Shown here piece by piece: positions 1-9,400 of a DNA stretch of 21,467 nucleotides. How positions within the stretch are numbered: position 1 is the first letter of the stretch; every line of letters starts with the position of its first letter. The notes beneath the pieces are model-generated. The model did not search any database, was not told where the DNA came from, and saw only the letters and a list, made by a program, of their open reading frames with translations. Source of the DNA: Trichosphaerium sp. ATCC 40318. Taxonomy: Eukaryota; Discosea; Flabellinia; Trichosidae. The DNA is taken from contig JALMLS010000613.1 in NCBI GenBank assembly GCA_038496445.1, positions 1 to 21,467 of the forward strand, in the 5' to 3' direction. Position numbers and translations under genes: made by a program.

Positions 1-922
1 TTCAAACTCTTTACGGCTGTCCGCTGCTCTTCATCGACTCTGTGCGCGTATTGCGTACTCTTGTCAAACTCTTTTAATTTGTCAGCGAATAACCCAATGC
101 GTGTTTTTAAACTCTGTGACGCAGCCCTATTACTGCGAGGAGGTGCTGCCCCGTGCTCATTGTGCAATTATAGTGAGATGATGATGTAGTTTCGCTTAAG
201 TGGCAAACTATTTAAGATCAAGCTCAGGAGACGTGATACGTAGATAAATTGGCTTGTTGTTGAACAATGTAACAGGTGAACGCGCTTTGAGTCTTCGCTA
301 ACTGAATATCATCATAAGGCCACATTGGGAGTTATAACACGACTACTTATCGATCAGCTAGTCCTAGTAAGCGAATCATACGTCAATGGCCACTAAACGG
401 AAGGTGTAAAAAACCTTTACAAACAGATATCTTAAAACCTTACATATTTGCGTTTAACACTTGGGTTTTTATACCGAGGCTGTGGTATGCGTATACACAT
501 AAATAAAGCCGACATTGTAACAAGCTAACGCCTGAATGAAGTAATACCACTGTTGGTTTCTGTTACGTGCCCAGTTGCATGTGTAAAGCAACGACTTGCG
601 ACAAAACGCCCTTTCGCTTTTTTTTTTTGCTCAACTAACACCGTAGCAACCTCAGCACGCGTGTGTGACTATTAGACACAAAAAAAAACCCAACTAGTTC
701 TGCAATAACATTAAACGCAATCTCAACACTGTATATGCGTGCACCGTGAGCGTTGTAACCCTAAAACAAAATGGGACAAAATAACAAGTGGTTTTGAGTG
801 AGAATCTTAAAAGAAGGATCACTCGGTGCTGTCTAGTTAGAGCGCTGTGCTACTGAAAAAGATAAGAAGTTGTGCAAGAAATTAAATTAACGTTACCTTT
901 GTTGTATAGACGCCAGTAGAGT
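1..922. other. gene-free stretch
   Basis: I see no convincing exon on either strand. The stretch is AT-rich, has stop codons in all frames, and contains poly-T and poly-A runs around 618-628 and 681-688. Confidence 0.5.
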
Positions 923-1101
923 ATGGGCGATGGAGAAAAGAACAAAACCACAACGGAGCTGCACGAGGTAACAGTAAACCCTTATCACCTACGAATGGGA
1001 TACCTCTACAATAAAAGCCAAACAAAGTTCAAGCTAATACTCCTGTGTTGTTGCAGCTTAGGTCTTCCTCCACAAGAAGCATAGTCATGACTTTTCTTTA
1101 A
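923..1101 (+). CDS. doubtful two-exon mini-gene or 5' end of a gene
   Basis: An ATG at 923 opens 15 codons (MGDGEKNKTTTELHE) that end at a GT donor (GAG|gtaaca, exon 923..967). A pyrimidine-rich acceptor (tgttgttgcag) at 1056 follows an 89-nt intron with a CTAAT-like branch site. The next exon, 1057..1101, continues in phase 0 for 14 codons to TAA, giving only 29 residues. The donor and acceptor are good and the frame joins, but the product is very short and matches no family I recognise. It could be the 5' end of a transcript spliced differently, or chance. Confidence 0.2.
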
Positions 1102-1952
1102 CGGTAGTTTTTTTTTTTGGTAGACTTTCATTTTTATGCTAGGTTCGTTCAGTTGCAGGTACACACGTTAAATTAGGCATAATGCAGATTGTGCCGTTAA
1201 ACTTGGACAAACAAGGTAGTTAGACTTGAGTTGCACAGAGATCAAAAGCTGTATTGTTTACATTGACTGTGACGCGACTGTATAGTCCGTATTGTTATCC
1301 TTGCTCTCTTTGTTGCAAAAACTCAAAATAATGCTACCGTAGCATCACCTACGTGCAGCGATGCCAAAATACAGTTTTTGCACTGTTTTTAAAAAACATT
1401 TGGCAGTGGCCACCTATGTCGTCTTTTCTTTGAAAGTCTAGCTATACGTTCTCCAGGATTAATCATGGATAAGATCTCACGTCCATACGCGAAAAAGCGT
1501 ATGCATGTGAAGTTTGACTGGACATTCTGAAGTAAATTGATCCTTCAGTAAGAGGTTTACAACTCTTTCTTAATGCTTTGGTCTCCACGTGATTTTACAG
1601 CGCCTGTGAATAATATATTCCTTATTGGATGCTATTGGAGTTCGTGTTGGAGTCGTCGTGAATACTAATAGTACAAGGGTCCATACAGAGAAAAACACTA
1701 GCTTTTTGTCCCCTTCAAGTCACTTTCAATGTGACGTCATACTATAGTAGTGTCTGTTGTTACAGTCAAAGACCTTGTGCTATGAGTATAAATTGAATTT
1801 GTTCTCACCCAATCCGTTTTGCGAACGCCATCTTCAAAGGTGTTAAGGCGAATACAACATCAAAAAACCAAGAAGCACGATATCAACAAAAATCTTCTCC
1901 TTTTCTAAAACTAGCTATATTATGATTTCTAAAACACCCCAAGAGCTAAAGT
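1102..1952. other. gene-free stretch
   Basis: No exon could be supported. There is a poly-T run at about 1109-1120 and one CACGTG at 1586-1591, and nothing else is evident. Confidence 0.45.
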
Positions 1953-2228
1953 TGGAGTACATCTCTGGAACACAACCTCACAGGAGTCTCAGTACTTACC
2001 ACCGACGGCAGTGTTAAAGACAGAGTAGCTACTGGCGCAGTCGTTGGATGATATATAAGACAGTATGCTGACTCAAACGGTTCTGAACTCGAGGCTATTG
2101 AGGTACAGTACATGATCTGAATCTCCCATTTTCTTGCCACAGATTCTTTTAATTCAAAAAATTGGGTCGTGCTATTAATTAAACAAAAATTAGCAGTGCC
2201 AGATCTTGTCACTTTCGCTAGTTCTTGT
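1953..2228 (+). pseudogene. RNase H-domain relic, probably from a non-LTR retrotransposon
   Basis: One plus-strand frame, interrupted by two TGA codons, reads like a degenerate ribonuclease HI domain. It contains VLTTDGSVKD near 1992-2021, a GSELEAIE segment near 2080-2103 and FLATDS near 2131-2148. These correspond to the first Asp (TDGS), the Glu (ELEAI) and the second Asp (TDS) of the DEDD active site. Spacing is about 27 and 19 residues, somewhat shorter than the 38 and 22 of the bacterial enzyme. Such domains occur at the C-terminus of several LINE clades. No reverse transcriptase or endonuclease remains in view. The three motifs in one frame are visible; the family call is inference. 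The opposite strand also has an open frame (1946-2212), which I regard as a shadow. Confidence 0.42.
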
Positions 2229-3070
2229 AAGTTCCGTCAAGACAGTTAAAAATTTGAAGGTCCTGTGCTCTGTTTCCAGCTTTATCAACAGCGTCAATAT
2301 CGGCATTGGCTTTGACTAAAATTGATCGATTTTATTGAATCCCATTAGTGCTAAATAGTAACATGAATAACATGTATTTTACCTTGTTGTGTGATATTGC
2401 CTGTCCAAATCAAATCTGTCTTTCCACATACATTCACAGCCTCAATGTTGCATTGACATGGATTAACATGGTACGATTTCAATTAGGTTGTCACCTTCTA
2501 GTACTGAAAAAAAATAATAGTGTGAGCTCTCAGGTTGTATTTAATGTATGATACTACCGGCATTAAGCAAAGCTGTGTTTCCATGTGCATCAACATTTAG
2601 TTTAGCGTTGATACAACTTTGTCAAATCCGAAAAATGCTAGTTTATTGATCTAATACAATCAAAGACCATCAAATTGATGACTCAATATGTATGATCTGG
2701 TGATATTACTTGCATTAACCAAAGCTGTGTTTCCACTTTGATTTATCAACAGCATCAATATTGGCATTGGCATTAATTAGCATTGATACACCTTCATTGT
2801 GTCCTTTGTATGCTAAATAGTAGAATGAGATATGTACATGTTGTATCTCATCATATCATGTTACCTGCACAAATTAAACCTGTATTTCAATGTTTATCAA
2901 CTGATCGATTAGAATTGATACAATTTTGTCCATATCGTGCTAAATAATAGTGAGCGACTTGTATTGCTCTCATCATACGGAATACCTGCACGTATCAAAC
3001 CTGTATCACCATCTACATTAAAAGCATCAATGTTGGATAGCTAGCTTTTTTGTGAAGATATCCAACTAAG
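2229..3070 (-). pseudogene. decayed ankyrin-repeat exon/intron array
   Basis: At least five degraded copies of the ankyrin exon unit of the 8.9-10.4 kb array occur on the minus strand, near 2262-2340, 2390-2460, 2550-2640, 2700-2812 and 2865-3060. Recognisable pieces include KGHNEGVSMLINANANIDAVDK (exon ending at 2812) and GNTALVNA. Frames are broken: the unit near 2262-2335 has lost a base and reads a stop, the unit at 2700-2812 carries a small insertion that shifts the frame, and the unit at 2865-2935 has lost about 30 nt. The intron at 2813-2864 is intact, with GTAAC at its 5' end and TTTAG at its 3' end, and is identical to introns of the functional-looking array. This appears to be a dead fragment of a related ankyrin gene. 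Confidence 0.7.
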
Positions 3071-3754
3071 CAGTTGTGACCTTATTGTTCTATTGGTACA
3101 AATGAAGACTAATTTTTATCTTACCTTACTAATACTATTTGTAGCCACAGTTTGATTCAAGTCTGGTTAACAGTATAATCGCACTATTTCAAAGACGTGC
3201 GTTTCTTACCTAAGGTTTAGTTACTTAATTGGGCGTTAGGTGATGAAGTTACTAGAGTTAAACTAGTTAAAGTTGTTAACTATATGGCCCAAGGTGTACC
3301 ATGTACAGTGGTGTACGTATTAGCTTAACATCTACAAAGGTGCTTACTGAATTGTACTTTTAGCATGTTTGTAAAAAGTGGTATCATTCGTGTGCTTTGT
3401 GTGATATGTTCCGGGGTATTGACTGATGCATTTTAGTATAACGAACCAATTTATAAGTTTGCCTTTATTCGTGACGTCCTCACAGCCTTGGAGAGTATTT
3501 TGAACGTGGGTGATAGTATACCTGTACTTTCTTTTTTCTGATTCTATAGTTAATACTGTTTTACATAGAATCAACTGCTATGTATTTCAGTTTGATGCTG
3601 ATTGCATCCTTAAAATCAAGTACGTTTATTCTCATGTATGAATATACAAGCGATGTCTATGCGTGGTCTATCTCCGATCTGGCTTTGATTACCATTAACA
3701 CAATATCGTTGTCTATTGCTCCTGTTTGTGCAGAGAGTAATGTGTGTAACAAGT
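3071..3754. other. gene-free stretch
   Basis: Open frames on both strands are short and show no splice-consistent structure or recognisable domain. I see no repeat here. Confidence 0.45.
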
Positions 3755-3905
3755 TATATATCTCATCTGTGACCTGCACAAACCAAAGCTGTACTTCCAT
3801 ATTTAGTACTGGCGTCAATATTGGCCTTGGCATTGATTAACACTGATACTATTTGGCTCTATTCTTCCCCTTGCTAAATAACAATGTGAAACTGTGTATC
3901 CACCT
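3755..3905 (-). pseudogene. isolated decayed ankyrin unit
   Basis: This stretch matches the ankyrin exon unit again (minus strand): the complement of tgacctgcacaaaccaaagc is the exon 3' end and donor, and tgctaaataac near 3870 is the intron 3' end. The exon between them is diverged and mutated. It lies about 700 nt from the other decayed units and is probably a fragment of the same dead array. Confidence 0.55.
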
Positions 3906-5097
3906 TCATCAAATGCTTATACACTCGACGAAGGCTTATGGTGTTAGAAGACATATTTCGCTTTAAAGCTGGGCAAAACTATTAGTTGGAAAAGCTGACA
4001 TTACAGTCCCACAGATACCTTTTTCTTAATGTAATGACAGGGTGGCGAGTCGGGTTAATGGGTGACATTTTTTTATTTCCCTGCTCTATAACGTGGGCTT
4101 ACGAATACCCGAAAATAATCAATGTCACTTCAAATCACGTAATGACGCATTAGATAATTCTGAATGATAACCAATTGTTACGATTTTTGTTTGCAACATC
4201 AAGAGGCCTAAAAATACTAGGGTCAATGGTATTGAATCTGAAAGAAATAACAATTGATGGTCAACTTAGCTTTATCAATCTTGAGTACTGCGCACAAAAA
4301 TAAATCAGTATCTTTTGTCTTTGCATTCTCAATAATAAACAATGTATTTTTTTCGTACAGCTGGTGTGTAATTAATTAGATCTAGTTCCAACCTTGGAAA
4401 ATCATATTTTGTACTATTTTCAAGCCAAGCTGAGATTACAAAGAACCTCTCTGGAACTGCATATGGCTATAAATTACAAAGTAAGAATGGTGTTACATAC
4501 ACAGTTTGGAAACCGCTTCAAGAATGATTGAAGATAGCTTTCTCTGATCTCTTCAGGAGTTCTACCTGGTCTATCACGCCACATTATGACGTTAGTATAA
4601 CAGACCGTTAGTATTAAGTAACATAATGACAATACAAAGATGTTGACAACCTGGCGAAAAACCTGGTTCGCAAAAAAGAACGTGAGTTCCAGAAGTTAGT
4701 TTCAAAAAGATTCACTTTGTTGTTCGCAGTCTTTGACGTTTTCACACTTCCATATAACGTAATCACTCTTCAAAGAGTTATCCCCTCCATCACTAGCCTC
4801 TGTATTTAAAAGTACATGCAGTACATAAATAAGAAAAAGAGAACCAAAGAATGTACTATAACTGCCATTGGTTGGCTAGCCAAAACCGAAATTAGTAGGT
4901 GAATAACGAGATAGTGTACAAGGACTAGACAGGTTTTTTGATATAAGCGTGCTCGCTAATTCACGCCATCCATCTACTTATTTTGTATTATCTGGTAAAG
5001 TACTTGTACCGAAAGTAATTTTTTCCTGTTTTAATCCAGTTGTTCACAATTCTTTGTGTTAAAAAGTAGGAAATTGTATATTGTAGATTTTTTGATT
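3906..5097. other. gene-free stretch
   Basis: No coding exon, RNA gene or repeat could be supported on either strand. Confidence 0.45.
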
Positions 5098-5267
5098 TCG
5101 AAAAACATTATGAAAAACCTGAGTGGAGAAATTATTTTTATTGTCGGATTCTATGCACTCATACGTGTCACATTAGTGTGCAAAGAATCAGCATCAAAAT
5201 CGGTCTGGTAAGCCAGAAATTTTTACTTTTTTGTCGATTTTTTGCTTCAAAAACGAAGAACTTTTAC
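5098..5267 (+). repeat. left arm of inverted repeat
   Basis: This arm of about 170 nt is matched in reverse complement by 5392-5570. The pairing runs from gaaaaac at the outer end to cttttac at the inner end. Confidence 0.8.
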
Positions 5268-5391
5268 ATTCCAAAAAAATTGCAAATACGCGTATTGACA
5301 TGTTGGTGTACTGTGTAAAAAATCAGAGCTGGACTTGACCGTGGTTGCCATAAATGTTACCTTTCTTATTTTTTTCTGGAAATTTTATGAG

Positions 5392-5570
5392 GTAAAAGTT
5401 CTTCGTTTTTGAAGCAAAAAATCGACAAAAAAGTAAAAATTTCTGGCTTGCCAGACCGATTTTGATGCTGATTCTTTGCACACTAATGCGACACGTATGA
5501 GTGCATAGAATCCGACAATAAAAATAATTTCTCCACTCAGGTTTTTCATAAACGCACGTGCGTTTTTCGA
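5392..5570 (-). repeat. right arm of inverted repeat
   Basis: Reverse complement of 5098-5267 with few substitutions, for example GCGACACG against GTGTCACA-type differences, and a 10-nt CACGTG-containing insertion near the outer end. Confidence 0.8.
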
Positions 5571-6008
5571 GCACTAAAAAACTACTTTAGCTTGTGGAGT
5601 AAGTTGGAGTCGCCTTGGTACATGTAGGATCCTAAAACTAAAACCGTGAGCCGGGCTTTAAGACGCTTTACAAGTAAAACAATAACCTTGTACATTTTGT
5701 ATTGTGGTATTTCTTAGGTGAGGATTGTTATGACTTGTACTGGCACTCATACATGATTGTCTCATACAAATAAAAAAGACAGGAATGCATTTTACAACTA
5801 AGTAGAAACAAAGTTAATAAGAGGAGAAAACTACTTTGACTTACAGATTAATTGATCTTTTAGAAGTGAATATATCTTGATTTACTCACATAGCTTATCT
5901 TGTTTTATTGTCAAGGAAGACACTTTTTAACCCTGTTACATATGTACCAACATGTTGGGTCAGTGTAAGGCATCAGTGAAAGTCGGCTCAACACTTTTTT
6001 TTTAAAAC
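5571..6008. other. gene-free spacer
   Basis: I see no exon or repeat between the foldback element and its partial copy. Confidence 0.45.
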
Positions 6009-6195
6009 GCATTTCAATGAAAACCAAGAGGAGAAAATAGTTTTATTGCAGCATTATACACACATATACATGTCGCATTATTGTGCAAAGAATCAGGTCT
6101 TCTTTCTGGTTTTTTTGAGCCATAACAATCTCACGTTCATTTCAGCAAGTAAAAAGACTCATCCGATGTCTTTGTGTATTGTGGAAAAACATTGG
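6009..6195 (+). repeat. diverged partial copy of the foldback element
   Basis: This segment resembles the left arm and the start of the spacer of the 5098-5570 element: a GAGGAGAAAAT..TTTTATTG block, then a segment ending in TGTGCAAAGAATCAG, then a part resembling the spacer (GTGTATTGTGG.AAAAA). It is clearly more diverged than the two arms are from each other. No inverted partner is visible nearby, so it looks like an older, half-deleted member of the same family. Confidence 0.5.
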
Positions 6196-6384
6196 GCTTA
6201 AATTTATGCAGTAAGTCGTGGGTTACAAAATGTTTATTGGCACCTCTTACCTTCCAAAGTTGAACAAATTACAATTGAACGTTGCACTTATATAAGTATC
6301 CTTTATCTTCAGTGCGCCAAAACAAGTTATTGGCCATGAATTTGAAACAAAGTACAATTTGTGAGGAAAACTAAACTGTGGTTG

Positions 6385-6390
6385 TTTATT
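6385..6390 (-). terminator. poly(A) signal of the ankyrin-PARP gene
   Basis: AATAAA on the minus strand, about 37 nt beyond the TAA at 6427-6429 and on the same strand. Confidence 0.6.
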
Positions 6391-6426
6391 GATAAATGTT
6401 GCTTGTTTACAACAGACGCATTAGAA

Positions 6427-9400
6427 TTACTTTGCTGTACTTTCAAGGAGAGCTATTTTTGCCAGTAGAATGGCATTCTTCTCCTTTAGGCTAGTGATGT
6501 CTCGCATTAGATCTTGGACACCTTCGGTGAGGTTGGCGCTTTCCTTGAGGTTTTTGACACTTTCCTTGAGGTTGATATTTTCTAACTTTAGGATGTTGTT
6601 GCTTCCTGTGAGGTCTTTGATTCTTTCAGTCAATTCAGTAATGTGCTGTTCTTTGTTTGCATTCATTTTCTGTGAATTCCAATGAAGTTCAGCCAGGCCC
6701 TTCTTCAATTTCTCTACCTCGTTGTTTGATTCTAGTTCAAGATTGGCATAATTATAACTTGGTTGTTCATCATCAGTTGAATCATCATGGGCAGCCCACA
6801 GTTTTCTAGTACAAAACTTAAGTTTAAAAGATACTATAAATTATACCGGTTAGAAATAAAAGTGTCAGAATCAGATAGTTCATCATCAGATAGCTCGCCA
6901 GCTGAACCATCAGTATCTACTTCTGAAGCTTGATCTTCAGTTTGTTCATTATCGCCTTTCTCTTTCTTTGTCTTTTTATCACGTTTTTTACGTTCAACTT
7001 TGATGATGTACCGAGCAACAGCTTGAGTATCTAAAACAGTGTTTGATACTTTAATCACATTTTTCAATTGTATTGCTAAGTGTACCTTGTGCCACTACCA
7101 GCTCATCGTATACTGCATCTTTAAGTTTATCTGCTCGCAGAAGTTTACCAGCGCGGTCTACCAATGCATAGTGACTTTGGTAGCCTGGTTTTATTGGCCT
7201 TCCGTACCAGCTTTCATTCATGGTATTGGTACCCTCATCAGTCTTTATGCACACAAGGGGATCATGCTTTTTATCAAGTAAGTAAAGAATATCCACATCA
7301 ATATTAATGTTTGCTTACCGGATAAACATTCCCAGGAGTAACAAGACTTAAAACCAGTGTTTTTGCAGTTGTTCCTTTTAAATCATATGAAGTGGCATAC
7401 CTTATGCTTCTCTATTGCCGAAAATGAATATTGACCACCTGCAATAATTGGGTAATAGCGTACAGTGAAGTATATCCCTTGACCATAGTAACCAGCGTCT
7501 AAAGAACTCACAGTTCCAAAACCAGCCTTTACAATACTCTTAGCTGCTTCTTCGGTTGTTCCATGGACCATCAATATCACTGGTAACTAAATAAAATGTT
7601 TGTAGTGCAAGAGTACCAAGAACATTACCTTATCTTTTTTTTCAGTATAACAATCATTAAAAGCAGTGAGGGCGTTGTACTTTTGGTACACAGTCTCTTT
7701 GTATTCCTTGTAGATACTATCAGTTTTCCAATTTTGTTTTTTAAACAACTTGGGCAGTTCTCTAATAGATGCATGTTTAGAATCACGAAAATGCCTATGA
7801 AATATGGAGCAACCGTACTGATGTCTGTGCGTCAGTATTTCATTGATTCGACCAAAGTTTTCTGTCAAGATGTCATTATAAACGAGAGTCGCTTCAATGA
7901 TTTCGTATTTGTCACAGCCATGTAGTTTTGACATCTCCTGTTTGAGGATGTTGAATTCTCTGACTGCCACTTTGTCGTTGGCATCAAGCAGATTCAGTGT
8001 TTTGTAGTGTGTCGCCTTTGCAACAATGCCTCTTGTTGTAATATTAGAACTAATAAAAAGTAATTGGACGCACGTGTTAGATCTATCCCAATTATTTGCA
8101 AAATACAATCGCGGATTCAGGTTCCATGCGTTTTCAACTTTTAATCCTTTTGAAACTTTTTTTAGTATTATATCACCATGCTTCTTACCTTCAGTACACT
8201 CTTCTTTTAAGGATTCATCTTGACTGTTATTAACCCAAGCATCATTGGGCATATCATGCAGAATGCCTTGCATTGATTGCCCATCTTGTTTCCAGAATTC
8301 CTGTAGAAAAAGAATGTTGTTTGTAGTGTAGACGTTAGCAGTTATCGTACCGGAGACAGTACAACTTTGGGATCACATGTAGAACAAATTAAATAACAAA
8401 TCCCTTTTTCCATTGCCAGTTTGAAATAATACCGCGTTGGCTAAACGTTGTAATGGTTAGTTTAAGGTATTGGTATTCAACAAAGTGTACCAAACGGTGA
8501 AGCCATTCTTCAAACTGTTTTCTCCCCTCTACGTTGACATTTTGCGAATAGTGCTTTTTACAGTATCTCCACAGTGGATGGCATTGTTTACCACTTGGAC
8601 AGTATTTTAAGAAAGTTACGAATTTTTCAACAGCTGAGGGTGTATTTGATACCACTTCTCTAATTAAAATGAACATAAAGTCTTGCCACTTTCTTTGGCA
8701 TGGAGTTACTACTACTTACAGTGTTAGCTATTATTTCACCAAATTTTTTGTAATGTGCCCAATACCTGAATTCTTGTTGGTTTCACTTTCATCAATAGTA
8801 TCAATATTACTTGCGTTAGGTTTGATTAATTTCAACATTAACATTGACATATAGTCAAAATCTCAAATGATAGTAAATAAACATAGTTTTTATTTCATTT
8901 GCGATATTACCTGCATAAATCAAAGCTGTATTTCCATGTTCATCAACAACTTCAATATTGGCGTTGGCTTTGAGTAATGTTGATACAACTTCATTGTGTC
9001 CTTCTTGTGCTAAATAGTAGAGTGAGATGTTGTATCTCATCATATCATGTTACCTGCACATATTAAAGCTGTCTTTCCATATTTAGCAACAGCATCAACA
9101 TTAGCATTGGCATTGAGTAATGTTGATACAACTTTATTGTGTCCTTTTAGTGCTAAATAGTAGAATGAGATATGTACATGTTGTATCTCATCATATCATG
9201 TTACCTGCATATATTAAAGCTGTATTTCCATCTTCATCAACAGTATCAATTTTGGCGTTGGCATTAAGTAAGATTGATACAACTTCATTGTGTCCTTCTT
9301 GTGCTAAATAGTAGAATGAGATATGTACATGTTGTATCTCATCATATCATGTTACCTGCACATATTAAAGCTGTATTTCCATATTTATCAACAAAATCAA

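Larger units (their letters stand above)
5098..5570. mobile_element. foldback (long inverted-repeat) element, MITE-like
   Basis: Two long arms are nearly perfect reverse complements: left arm 5098-5267 and right arm 5392-5570, with a 124-nt spacer that itself retains some complementarity. The arms begin with the shared end TCGAAAAAC. The main difference is a 10-nt block in the right arm that makes the palindrome ACGCACGTGCGT (about 5551-5562). No transposase frame is present; the open frame on the minus strand simply follows the repeat. No clear target-site duplication is visible. A foldback transposon or MITE is the likeliest explanation, and a local inverted duplication is the alternative. 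Confidence 0.7.

Noticed and set aside
5323-5574. Minus-strand open frame of 83 codons
   Set aside because: It is made almost entirely of the right arm of the inverted repeat and has no protein features.
6470-6685. Plus-strand open frame of 71 codons
   Set aside because: It lies opposite the coiled-coil exon (6427-6805), which joins in phase to the PARP exons.
7039-8223. Plus-strand open frames at 7039-7281, 7596-7925 and 8026-8223
   Set aside because: They are antisense shadows of the PARP and middle-domain exons.
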